Shown here in pieces: positions 16,747-24,583 of a stretch of 64,000 nt of DNA. The stretch's first letter is position 1, and every line of letters begins with the position of its first letter. The position numbers and the translations under genes are program-made. The notes under the pieces were generated by a model, which worked only from the letters and a program-made list of their open reading frames with translations, was not told the origin of the DNA and made no database searches. Origin of the DNA: Pseudomonas sp. dw_612 (GTDB lineage: Bacteria > Pseudomonadota > Gammaproteobacteria > Pseudomonadales > Pseudomonadaceae); the NCBI RefSeq assembly GCF_018449725.1, contig NZ_JAAVVC010000001.1:496001-560000 (forward strand), given 5' to 3'.

Positions 16747-17958
16747 ATGAATGAAACCACAGTCGGCCCGCTGGCCTGGGTCAATGGCAGCGATGCCCCG
16801 GAAAAATCCGCGATCAATGTCGGCTTCATGGCCCTGAGCGACTGCGCCTCGGTGGTGGTCGCCGCCACCCAGGGCTTTGCCCAACCCTACGGCCTGACCC
16901 TGAACCTCAAGCGCCAATCGTCCTGGGCCAACCTGCGGGACAAACTGGTCAGCGGTGAGCTTGATGCCGCCCACAGCCTTTACGGCCTGATTTACGCCGT
17001 GCACCTGGGCATCGGCGGCGTCGCACCCACAGACATGGCGGTGCTGATGGGCCTGAACCAGAACGGTCAGAGCATCAACCTGTCCCACGGTTTGCAAGCG
17101 CTGGGGGTGACCAGTCCTGAGGCACTGGACCGGCACGTGCACCAAACTCGCCCAAAACTGACCTTCGCTCAGACCTTTCCCACCGGCACCCACGCCATGT
17201 GGCTGTATTACTGGCTGGCGAGTCAGGGCATTCATCCGTTGCAAGATGTCGACAGCGTGGTGGTACCACCGCCGCAAATGGTCGCGCACCTGCAAGCCGG
17301 GCGGATCGACGGTTTCTGCGTCGGCGAGCCGTGGTCCGCCAGCGCGGTCAATCAGAACCTCGGCTTTACCCTGGCGACCACCCAGACCATCTGGCCCGAT
17401 CACCCGGAAAAAGTCCTCGGCTGCACCCGCGCCTTCGTCGAGCAATACCCCAACACCGCGCGGGCGCTGGTGATGGCGATCCTCGAAGCCAGCCGTTTCA
17501 TCGAAGAAAGCCCGGAAAACCGCCGCAGCACCGCGCAGTTGTTGAGTGCTCCCGAGTATCTCGATGCGCCTCTGGAGTGCATTGAGCCGCGACTGCTGGG
17601 GGATTACGCCGATGGCCTGGGCAATCGCTGGCAAGACCCGCACGCCTTGCGCTTCCACGGGGGTGGCGAGGTCAATCTGCCGTACTTGTCCGATGGCATG
17701 TGGTTCATGACCCAGTTCCGCCGCTGGGGTTTGCTGCGCGAGGACCCGGACTATCTCGGCGTGGCCCGCAAGGTCCAGCAACTAGACTTATACCGTGAGG
17801 CCGCGACAGCGGTGGGCGTCGCCGCCTGGGGTCAGGAAATGCGCAGCAGTCAGTTGATCGACGGCAAAGTCTGGGACGGCTCGGACCCGGCCGGCTATGC
17901 CCGTGGTTTCAAGCTCCACGCCATGAGCGACAGCTCGCCCCTTCTCGCCAGCCGCTGA
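16747..17958 (+). CDS. nasS: nitrate sensor NasS (NrtA/CmpA-like binding protein)
   Basis: The 403-residue product has the fold of NrtA/CmpA nitrate-binding proteins but no signal peptide, as expected for the cytoplasmic sensor NasS. In the known system NasS holds the antiterminator NasT until nitrate or nitrite binds. The start is ATG 16747 (MNETTVGP), preceded by AAGGTG and directly after a leader terminator. nasT follows 15 bases later. Recognisable segments include VGFMALSDCASVVVAA (residues 27-42) and GEPWSASAVNQ near 196-206. Confidence 0.9.
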   Translation: MNETTVGPLAWVNGSDAPEKSAINVGFMALSDCASVVVAATQGFAQPYGLTLNLKRQSSWANLRDKLVSGELDAAHSLYGLIYAVHLGIGGVAPTDMAVLMGLNQNGQSINLSHGLQALGVTSPEALDRHVHQTRPKLTFAQTFPTGTHAMWLYYWLASQGIHPLQDVDSVVVPPPQMVAHLQAGRIDGFCVGEPWSASAVNQNLGFTLATTQTIWPDHPEKVLGCTRAFVEQYPNTARALVMAILEASRFIEESPENRRSTAQLLSAPEYLDAPLECIEPRLLGDYADGLGNRWQDPHALRFHGGGEVNLPYLSDGMWFMTQFRRWGLLREDPDYLGVARKVQQLDLYREAATAVGVAAWGQEMRSSQLIDGKVWDGSDPAGYARGFKLHAMSDSSPLLASR

Positions 17959-17973
17959 CAGGAGCCTTCAAAT

Positions 17974-18549
17974 ATGTTGCGTATCCTGCTGATCAACGAC
18001 ACCGCGAAGAAAGTCGGACGGCTCAAAGCCGCTCTGACCGAGGCCGGGTTCGAGGTCATCGACGAATCCGGCCTGACCATCGACCTGCCCGCGCGCGTCG
18101 AAACGGTGCGCCCGGACGTGATTCTGATCGATACCGAGTCACCGAGCCGCGACGTGATGGAGCAAGTGGTGCTGGTCACCCGCGACCAGCCACGCCCGAT
18201 CGTGATGTTCACCGACGAACACGACCCCGGGGTGATGCGCCAGGCGATCAAGTCCGGAGTCAGTGCCTACATCGTCGAAGGCATCCACGCACAACGCTTG
18301 CAGCCGATTCTCGACGTGGCCATGGCGCGGTTTGAAAGCGACCAGGCGCTGCGCGCCCAGCTCCACGCCCGGGACCAGCAACTGGCCGAGCGCAAGCGCA
18401 TCGAGCTGGCCAAGGGGCTGCTGATGAAAATGAAGGACTGCAACGAGGAAGAGGCCTACACCCTGATGCGCCGCCAGGCCATGAGCCGCCAGCAGAAGCT
18501 GATTCAGGTAGCGGAGCAGATTATTGCCATGAGTGAGTTGTTGGGTTGA
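17974..18549 (+). CDS. nasT: nitrate antiterminator NasT (receiver-ANTAR)
   Basis: The 191-residue product has an N-terminal receiver-like domain (residues 1-120, lacking a long linker) and a C-terminal ANTAR RNA-binding domain (about 130-190, ERKRIELAKGLLM...EEEAYTLMRRQAM). ANTAR proteins bind paired hexaloop hairpins in leaders and prevent termination. The gene is 15 bases after nasS with a GGAG site. Two leaders with the matching hairpin lie in this window, before nasS and before the nitrate transporter gene. A REP element follows the stop. Confidence 0.93.
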   Translation: MLRILLINDTAKKVGRLKAALTEAGFEVIDESGLTIDLPARVETVRPDVILIDTESPSRDVMEQVVLVTRDQPRPIVMFTDEHDPGVMRQAIKSGVSAYIVEGIHAQRLQPILDVAMARFESDQALRAQLHARDQQLAERKRIELAKGLLMKMKDCNEEEAYTLMRRQAMSRQQKLIQVAEQIIAMSELLG

Positions 18550-18554
18550 AAAGC

Positions 18555-18632
18555 AAAAGATCGCAGCCTTCGGCAGCTCCTACAGGGTGTACGCATTCCA
18601 ACAGTAGGAGCTGCCGAAGGCTGCGATCTTTT
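18555..18632. repeat. REP-like inverted repeat, type B
   Basis: Arms AAAAGATCGCAGCCTTCGGC and complement with a short loop, starting 6 bases after the nasT stop. Confidence 0.9.
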
Positions 18633-18640
18633 CAGCTCCA

Positions 18641-18771
18641 CCACAAATCCCGGATGTGGCACAAATCTGGCTAAGTAATCCACACAGGTAACCAACGGCG
18701 GTTGCCCCACCTACGACAAAGACGTCGCTCACCTCGTTCGCCCACGGCGGATCAGGTAGCGGCGTTTTTTT
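18641..18771 (+). promoter_or_regulatory. NasT-type antitermination leader before the nitrate transporter
   Basis: A hairpin GGTAACC (18687-18693), hexaloop AACGGC (18694-18699), GGTTGCC (18700-18706) has A1 and G4 in the loop, as required for ANTAR binding. It is followed by a terminator whose outer stem CGTCGCT-C-ACCT (18723-18734) pairs with AGGTAGCGGCG (18754-18764) and whose inner stem CGCC/GGCG closes the middle, then seven T. A weaker upstream stem CCACA/TGTGG (18641-18659) may be P1. This is the expected target of NasT. The transporter start lies about 100 bases downstream. Confidence 0.75.
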
Positions 18772-18871
18772 GTTTTGGCCCCAGAGACCGGGGCCGGTGG
18801 TGCGGCCGTTGCGGCGCCCCACCTGCAAGCTCATGACTCCTTCTCGAGACTCCCAACAGCTGAGGTGCGCG

Positions 18872-20083
18872 ATGAATTCAAGCTTCTGGAAATCCGGCCA
18901 TACCCCGACATTATTTTCGGCCTTCCTCTATTTCGACCTGAGTTTCATGGTCTGGTACCTGCTCGGCCCGCTGGCGGTGCAAATCGCCGCCGACCTGCAC
19001 TTGACCACCCAACAGCGCGGGATGGTGGTGGCCACGCCGATTTTGGCCGGGGCGGTACTTCGCTTTGCGATGGGCCTGCTGGCTGATCGCCTGTCGCCAA
19101 AAACTGCCGGGATAATCGGCCAGGTGATCGTGATCTGCGCACTGTTCGGCGCCTGGAAACTCGGCATCCACAGCTACGAACAGGCGTTGGTACTCGGCCT
19201 GTTCCTGGGCATGGCTGGCGCGTCCTTCGCCGTCGCCCTGCCGTTGGCATCGCAATGGTATCCGCCGCAGCATCAAGGCAAGGCCATGGGCATCGCCGGC
19301 GCCGGTAACTCGGGCACCGTCCTCGCGGCGCTGATCGCCCCCTTGCTCGCGGCATCGTTCGGCTGGAGCAACGTTTTCGGCTTCGCCCTGATCCCGCTGA
19401 TCCTGACGCTGATCGTCTTCGCCTGGCTGGCCAAAAACGCCCCGGAACGACCGAAAGCCAAGTCCATGGCCGACTACCTCAAGGCCCTGGGTGACCGCGA
19501 CAGCTGGTGGTTCATGTTTTTCTACAGCGTGACCTTCGGTGGCTTCATCGGCCTGGCCAGCGCCCTGCCCGGCTACTTCAACGACCAATATGGCCTGAGC
19601 CCGGTGACCGCCGGTTACTACACCGCGGCCTGCGTGTTCGGCGGCAGTCTGATGCGCCCATTGGGCGGTGCACTGGCCGACCGTTTTGGCGGTATCCGCA
19701 CGCTGCTCGGGATGTACACGGTGGCGGCGATCTGCATCGCGGCGGTGGGTTTCAACCTGCCAAGTTCCTACGCGGCGCTGGCCCTTTTCGTCTGCACCAT
19801 GCTCGGTTTGGGTGCGGGTAACGGCGCGGTTTTCCAACTGGTGCCACAGCGTTTTCGCCGGGAGATCGGCGTGATGACAGGGCTGATCGGCATGGCCGGC
19901 GGCATCGGTGGCTTCGCTCTCGCGGCGGGCATGGGCGCGATCAAGCAAAGCACCGGCAGTTATCAAATGGCCTTGTGGTTGTTCGCCAGCCTTGGCGTCC
20001 TGGCCTGGTTCGGTCTGCACGGCGTGAAACGTCGCTGGAGAACCACCTGGGGTTCGGCAGCCGTGACAGCGGCGCGGGTCTGA
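18872..20083 (+). CDS. nasA: nitrate/nitrite transporter, MFS type
   Basis: The 403-residue product is a 12-helix major facilitator protein of the NarK/NasA nitrate:nitrite porter type. Typical segments are LGPLAVQIAADLHLTTQQRG near 26-45, GNSGTVLAALIAP near 140 and GLGAGNGAVFQLVPQRF near 310-326, the nitrate signature region with glycine-rich helix. The ATG at 18872 has GAGGTG upstream. It lies downstream of a NasT-type leader and 7 bases before the phosphatase/kinase gene, so these two should be co-transcribed. Role: assimilatory nitrate uptake at the inner membrane. Confidence 0.9.
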   Translation: MNSSFWKSGHTPTLFSAFLYFDLSFMVWYLLGPLAVQIAADLHLTTQQRGMVVATPILAGAVLRFAMGLLADRLSPKTAGIIGQVIVICALFGAWKLGIHSYEQALVLGLFLGMAGASFAVALPLASQWYPPQHQGKAMGIAGAGNSGTVLAALIAPLLAASFGWSNVFGFALIPLILTLIVFAWLAKNAPERPKAKSMADYLKALGDRDSWWFMFFYSVTFGGFIGLASALPGYFNDQYGLSPVTAGYYTAACVFGGSLMRPLGGALADRFGGIRTLLGMYTVAAICIAAVGFNLPSSYAALALFVCTMLGLGAGNGAVFQLVPQRFRREIGVMTGLIGMAGGIGGFALAAGMGAIKQSTGSYQMALWLFASLGVLAWFGLHGVKRRWRTTWGSAAVTAARV

Positions 20084-20090
20084 GGCCGCA

Positions 20091-21761
20091 ATGAGCCTGC
20101 AACTGAGTTTCGCTGAAGCCAGCGCCATTGGCCCGCGCGAGGAAAACCAGGACGCCCTGCGCCTGGTTACGCCGGCCCCGGCGTTGGCGGCGAGCAAGGG
20201 CTACCTGTTCGCCATCGCCGACGGTGTCAGCCAGTGCGCCGATGGCGGTCTCGCCGCCCGTTCGACCTTGCAGGCGCTGGCGCTGGACTACTACGCCACC
20301 CCGGAAACCTGGGGCGTGGCCCAAGCGCTGGATCGCCTGCTATCAGCACAGAATCGCTGGTTGCAGGCCAACGGCGGTGGGCAGCCGTTGCTGACCACTG
20401 TCAGCGCTCTGGTCATGCGCGGCAGGCGTTTTACCCTGGCCCATGTCGGCGATTGCCGGGTGTATCGCTGGCACGCCGACCAGTTGCAGCGGGTCAGCGA
20501 GGATCACGTCTGGGATCAACAGGGCATGCAACATGTGCTCAAGCGGGCTCTGGGACTTGATCAGCATCTGGTGCTGGATTTTCTGGATGGCGAACTGCTG
20601 CTCGATGAGAGCTTCGTTTTGCTCAGCGACGGGGTCTGGGCGGTATTGGGCGACACCGCCATTGCCGGCATCTTGCGTGACCAGCCTGATCTGCAGAGCG
20701 CCGCACAAACCCTGGTCAACGCCGCGCATCTGGCCGGCAGTCAGGACAATGCCAGCGCCCTGCTGGTGCGGGTCGATGCCCTCGGTGAAACGAACATCGG
20801 CGATGCGCTGATTCATTTGCAGCAATGGCCCCTGCCGCCGGTGCTGAAGCCGGGGCAATTCTTCGAAGGCTGGCAGGTCGAGGGGATCCTCGGCCAGAGC
20901 CAGCAATCGCTGCTGTATCGGGTGCGGGACATGCAGCAGCAACCCTGGCTCCTGAAAACCTTGCCCGGCCATTTGCACGACGACCATCAGGCCGGGCAAG
21001 CATTGCTGTCGGAGGAATGGTTTCTCAAACGCGTCGCCGGACGGCATTTTCCTGAAGTCCATACCGTCAGCCAGCGTCAGCATTTGTACTACGTGATGCG
21101 CGAATATTCGGGACAGACCCTGGCTGAATTGCAGGACCGCACCGGACCGATGCCGCTGGCGCAGTGGCAGGAACTGGCCGAACGCCTGCTGCGCGCGGTG
21201 GGCATGCTGCATCGACGGCAGATTCTGCATCGCGACATCAAACCGGAAAACCTGCTGTTGGGGGATGACGGCGAGTTGCGGCTGCTGGACTTCGGTCTCG
21301 CCTACTGCCCCGGTTTATCGCAAGACCAACCCTCTGCCCTGCCCGGTACGCCGAGCTACATCGCACCGGAAGCCTTTCGCGGGGAAACACCGACGCCGCA
21401 GCAGGATTTGTATGCGGTCGGCGTGACGCTGTTTTTCCTGCTGACCGGGCAGTATCCCTACGGCGAAATTGAAGCGTTCCAGCGGCCACGGTTTGGCGTG
21501 CCGGTCAGTGCCAGTCGCTATCGGCCCGATCTGCCGGAGTGGCTGGCGCTGAGTCTGGAACGGGCCGTCGCGGTGGATCCGCAGCAGCGCTTCGAAACGG
21601 CGGAAGAATGGTTGTTGCTGCTGGAACAGGGCGAGCGGCGCAGTTTGAGCGTGAGACCCAGACCGCTACTGGAACGTGAGCCGCTAAAGGTGTGGCGAAC
21701 CCTGGCGCTGGGGTCGCTGGTGGTGAATCTGTTGCTGTTGTATCTGCTTTTTCATGGCTGA
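20091..21761 (+). CDS. PP2C phosphatase-Ser/Thr kinase fusion, membrane-tethered
   Basis: The 556-residue product joins a PP2C-type phosphatase (residues 1-235, with EENQD and IADGVS metal-binding motifs and LSDGVW) to a eukaryotic-like protein kinase (about 260-525: HRDIKPENLLL, DFGLAY, GTPSYIAPE). It ends in a single transmembrane helix (VVNLLLLYLLF) near 535-555, so the enzyme should face the cytoplasm. It follows the nitrate transporter gene by 7 bases. The position matches the P. aeruginosa nitrate locus as I recall it (PA1782). Substrate is unknown; transporter or reductase control is an inference. Confidence 0.88.
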   Translation: MSLQLSFAEASAIGPREENQDALRLVTPAPALAASKGYLFAIADGVSQCADGGLAARSTLQALALDYYATPETWGVAQALDRLLSAQNRWLQANGGGQPLLTTVSALVMRGRRFTLAHVGDCRVYRWHADQLQRVSEDHVWDQQGMQHVLKRALGLDQHLVLDFLDGELLLDESFVLLSDGVWAVLGDTAIAGILRDQPDLQSAAQTLVNAAHLAGSQDNASALLVRVDALGETNIGDALIHLQQWPLPPVLKPGQFFEGWQVEGILGQSQQSLLYRVRDMQQQPWLLKTLPGHLHDDHQAGQALLSEEWFLKRVAGRHFPEVHTVSQRQHLYYVMREYSGQTLAELQDRTGPMPLAQWQELAERLLRAVGMLHRRQILHRDIKPENLLLGDDGELRLLDFGLAYCPGLSQDQPSALPGTPSYIAPEAFRGETPTPQQDLYAVGVTLFFLLTGQYPYGEIEAFQRPRFGVPVSASRYRPDLPEWLALSLERAVAVDPQQRFETAEEWLLLLEQGERRSLSVRPRPLLEREPLKVWRTLALGSLVVNLLLLYLLFHG

Positions 21762-21804
21762 GTTTTTGGCACAGCCGATCGCCGTTATTTCGTGAGGAAA
21801 CACT

Positions 21805-22575
21805 ATGAGCGCAAAAGTCTGGCTGGTGGGTGCGGGTCCCGGCGATCCTGAATTGTTGACCCTCAAGGCTGTTCGGGCCTTGCGGGAAGCGGATGTGGTA
21901 CTGATCGACGACCTGGTCAACGAAGCGGTGCTGGAACATTGCCCGGGTGCGCGGATCATTCCCGTCGGCAAGCGCAGCGGCTGTCGATCCACGCCTCAAG
22001 CGTTCATTCATCGACTGATGCTGCGTTATGCCCGTCACGGCAAATGTGTGGTGCGGCTCAAGGGCGGCGATCCGTGCATTTTTGGTCGCGGCGGCGAAGA
22101 GGCGCAATGGCTGCGCGAGCATGGCGTTGACGTTGAGCTGGTCAATGGCATCACCGCCGGACTGGCTGGCGCAACGCAATGCGATATCCCGTTGACCCTG
22201 CGCGGTGTGGCACGCGGCGTGACGCTGGTCACCGCCCACACGCAGGACGACAGCAGTCTGAACTGGCAGGCCTTGGCCCAGGGCGGTACGACGCTGGTGA
22301 TTTACATGGGTGTGGCGAAGCTGAGTGAGATCCGCGAGCAACTGCTGGCCGGCGGCATGGCCGCGCAGACGCCGGTGGCGATGATTGAAAACGCTTCATT
22401 GCCTTGCCAGCGGGAATGTCGGAGTAGCCTGACGGCGATGGAGGAAGATGCCTACGGCTTTGGGTTGAAAAGCCCGGCGATCCTGGTGATTGGTGCGGTG
22501 GCGGCCTGCGAAGAAATCAAAAGATCGCAGCCTCGCTCCGCGAGTCAGTTCCTACATTCGAACGCGTCCTCGTAG
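21805..22575 (+). CDS. cobA: uroporphyrinogen-III C-methyltransferase (siroheme synthesis)
   Basis: The 256-residue product methylates uroporphyrinogen III at C2 and C7, the entry to siroheme, the cofactor of nitrite and sulfite reductases. Conserved segments: WLVGAGPGDPELLT (residues 5-18), RLKGGDPCIFGRGGEE near 86-101 and MGVAKL near 170. The last 18 residues (239-256) are encoded by a REP-like repeat and have no family counterpart. The gene starts only 43 bases after the kinase gene; in P. aeruginosa nirB, nirD and a nitrate reductase gene lie in that gap. Confidence 0.92.
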   Translation: MSAKVWLVGAGPGDPELLTLKAVRALREADVVLIDDLVNEAVLEHCPGARIIPVGKRSGCRSTPQAFIHRLMLRYARHGKCVVRLKGGDPCIFGRGGEEAQWLREHGVDVELVNGITAGLAGATQCDIPLTLRGVARGVTLVTAHTQDDSSLNWQALAQGGTTLVIYMGVAKLSEIREQLLAGGMAAQTPVAMIENASLPCQRECRSSLTAMEEDAYGFGLKSPAILVIGAVAACEEIKRSQPRSASQFLHSNASS

Positions 22576-22674
22576 GAAAAAGATCAAAAGATCGCAGCCT
22601 CGTTTCACTCGTCAGCTCCTACAAGGATGCATTCCAATGTAGGAGCTGACGAGTGAAACGAGGCTGCGATCTTT
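22519..22674. repeat. two REP-like elements, the first inside the cobA 3' end
   Basis: A single arm AAAAGATCGCAGCCTCG... (22519-22556) is translated as the CobA tail. A full inverted pair of type D follows (22586-22674), core GTTTCACTCGTCAGCTCCTA and complement. The first copy carries GCTCCGCGAGTCAG in place of GTTTCACTCGTCAG. Confidence 0.85.
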
Positions 22675-22721
22675 ATGAGGCCGCGATCAAACCCTCGCCA
22701 AAACCCAAATCGCAGACAAAG

Positions 22722-22747
22722 AAAAGCCCGGCCTAAGCCGGGCTTTT
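22722..22747. terminator. bidirectional terminator between cobA and oprF
   Basis: AAAAGCCCGGC (22722-22732), loop CTAA, GCCGGGCTTTT (22737-22747). It serves oprF on the minus strand and cobA on the plus strand. Confidence 0.95.
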
Positions 22748-22763
22748 CAGAGCTGCGAGCTAA

Positions 22764-23798
22764 TTACTTAGCTTGAGCTTCAACCTGCGCTTCTACGCGA
22801 CGGTTTACAGCGCGACCAGCTTCAGTTTTGTTGTCAGCAACTGGGCGGGATTCGCCGTAGCCAACAGACTGAACGCGGGAAGATTCAACACCGTACTGGT
22901 TGGTCAGAACTTGCTTAACGGCGTTTGCACGACGCTCGGACAGTTTCTGGTTGTAAGCGTCAGGACCGACGGAGTCAGTGTGACCTTCAACAGTAGTGGT
23001 GGTGGATGGGTACTGTTTCATGAAATCAGCGAGGTTTTTGATGTCGCCGTAGCTGTTAGGCTTGACTACCGACTTGTCGAAGTCGAATTTCACGTCCAGT
23101 TCAACACGAACAACTTCAGCAACTGCTGGGCAGCCATCAGCGTCAACAGTTACGTTGGCTGGGGTGTCCGGGCACTTGTCAACGTTGTCGCAAACGCCAT
23201 CGTTGTCGCTGTCGGAGCAGACTTCAGCTGGTGCTGGAACTGGAGCAGCAGCAGGCTTGGAGCCGCCACCGAAGTTCACACCGATACCGACGCTTGGAGC
23301 CCACTCGGTGTCGCCTTTGTCGATGTTGTACTGAGCTTCAACGCCGGCACGAGCGTAGAAGTTGTCGGTGAAGTACAGCTTGGCACCGCCGCCAACGTTG
23401 GCGAAGGTGGAACGGTCACGACCGCCCGAACCGTTCTGACCGATGCTCTGATCGGAGAAACCGGCCGAAACGTACGGACGCAGCATGTCGCCCGGGTTGT
23501 TGAAGTGGTACAGAGCGTCCAGAGCGGTGTTGGCGCCCTTGATGTTACGACCGTCGTCGGAACGCACGTTGTGCACTTCGTCGTAGCCCAGACGCAGTTC
23601 AACGTCGTCGGTCAGGAAGTAACCAACCGAACCACCGAACAGGTTGCCGTTGTTCTTGAAGTTACGAGCGCTGTCGAATTGTTCTTTCTTGGCGAAGCCT
23701 TCGATTTCAACTGCGCCTTGGCCTTGTGCCAGAGCGCCGAACGAAGTGGCCGCAATAAGAGAACCAATGGCAAAGCCCAAGGTGTTTTTCAGTTTCAT
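22764..23798 (-). CDS. oprF: major outer membrane porin OprF
   Basis: The 344-residue product is OprF, the OmpA-family porin that links outer membrane and peptidoglycan. It has a signal peptide (to about 24, ALA/Q), an N-terminal beta-barrel (to about 165), a proline/alanine linker, a calcium-binding-like DSDNDGVCDNVDKCPD segment with paired cysteines, and an OmpA-like C-terminal domain with the peptidoglycan motif NQKLSERRANAV. The ATG at 23798 is preceded by GGGGATTTAACG. The gene lies just downstream of sigX, which is known to drive part of oprF expression. Confidence 0.97.
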   Translation of the reverse strand: MKLKNTLGFAIGSLIAATSFGALAQGQGAVEIEGFAKKEQFDSARNFKNNGNLFGGSVGYFLTDDVELRLGYDEVHNVRSDDGRNIKGANTALDALYHFNNPGDMLRPYVSAGFSDQSIGQNGSGGRDRSTFANVGGGAKLYFTDNFYARAGVEAQYNIDKGDTEWAPSVGIGVNFGGGSKPAAAPVPAPAEVCSDSDNDGVCDNVDKCPDTPANVTVDADGCPAVAEVVRVELDVKFDFDKSVVKPNSYGDIKNLADFMKQYPSTTTTVEGHTDSVGPDAYNQKLSERRANAVKQVLTNQYGVESSRVQSVGYGESRPVADNKTEAGRAVNRRVEAQVEAQAK

Positions 23799-23857
23799 CC
23801 GTTAAATCCCCATCTGGTGATTGTGAAGCAGTCCCGCAAACCGGGGGACAACTCGGC

Positions 23858-23879
23858 GGCAAGTCTATCAGAACTTGCC
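23858..23879. promoter_or_regulatory. perfect palindrome in the sigX-oprF interval
   Basis: GGCAAGT (23858-23864) and ACTTGCC (23873-23879) flank eight bases. It lies 60-80 bases upstream of the oprF start, where an oprF promoter or leader is expected. A second stem, GTCCC/GGGAC, lies nearer the gene (23831-23849). Role not known. Confidence 0.45.
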
Positions 23880-23905
23880 TACACGTAAGAGATATTTGCT
23901 CTGAA

Positions 23906-24496
23906 CTAAGTTTCAGCAACGCCTGCAAATTTCTCACGCAATTTATCTAGAGCACGTTTGTAACGCATTTTTGTCGCACTCAAACCCATGTGCATGATGT
24001 CTGCGATCTCCTGAAATTCCAGCTCTGCGACAAATCGTAGCACCAGAATTTCACGGTCAATCGGGTTCACATACACCAGCCAGCGATCAAGTCCGCCCTT
24101 ATCCTCGGGGTTCGGCGTCTTTTCTTCAGACGCTTCCTCAAGGGGGTCCAGACTCAAAGCGTCCATCAAGCGACGCTTTCGCCGTTCTTTCCGATACTGT
24201 GTGATGCACTCGTTGTACGTGATGCTGTATAGCCATGTTTTGAACTTCGATTTCCCCTCGAAGTTCTTCAGGCCGTACAACACCTTCAACATCACTTCCT
24301 GACAGACATCGTCTGCATCGCGATCGTTCCCAAGATATCGTGCACAAACGTTAAATAATGTTCGTTGGTAACGCCGCATCAGTTCTTCATAGGCGCGCGT
24401 TACGTGAAACAGCTCGGTATGCGAGCGCGCGACCAACTCCTCATCAGAGAGCTCGCGGGGGTCGTAGCGCGTGGAGAGCGATTGAGCTTTATTCAA
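23906..24496 (-). CDS. sigX: ECF sigma factor SigX
   Basis: The 196-residue product has sigma region 2 (YLGNDRDADDVCQEVMLKVL near 55-74) and region 4 (EIADIMHMGLSATKMRYKRAL near 163-183) of an extracytoplasmic function sigma factor. SigX of Pseudomonas responds to envelope and osmotic stress and directs oprF and fatty acid genes. No anti-sigma gene lies next to it, which is normal for SigX. The upstream gene cmpX is co-oriented, with an 87-base gap that holds a strong GC hairpin (24527-24559). Confidence 0.96.
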   Translation of the reverse strand: MNKAQSLSTRYDPRELSDEELVARSHTELFHVTRAYEELMRRYQRTLFNVCARYLGNDRDADDVCQEVMLKVLYGLKNFEGKSKFKTWLYSITYNECITQYRKERRKRRLMDALSLDPLEEASEEKTPNPEDKGGLDRWLVYVNPIDREILVLRFVAELEFQEIADIMHMGLSATKMRYKRALDKLREKFAGVAET

Positions 24497-24526
24497 AACA
24501 AGTCGGGCCGACAGTCAGGTCAATGT

Positions 24527-24559
24527 CCGCCGCAGCCCTTTCAGGGCATTTTGCGGCGG
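24527..24559. other. GC-rich hairpin between cmpX and sigX
   Basis: CCGCCGC (24527-24533) pairs with GCGGCGG (24553-24559) and GCCC/GGGC inside. There is no T-run in the direction of transcription, so it is more likely an attenuating or stabilising hairpin than a full terminator. Confidence 0.5.
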
Positions 24560-24583
24560 CATACATTAGCAGGGTTTGCCGGG

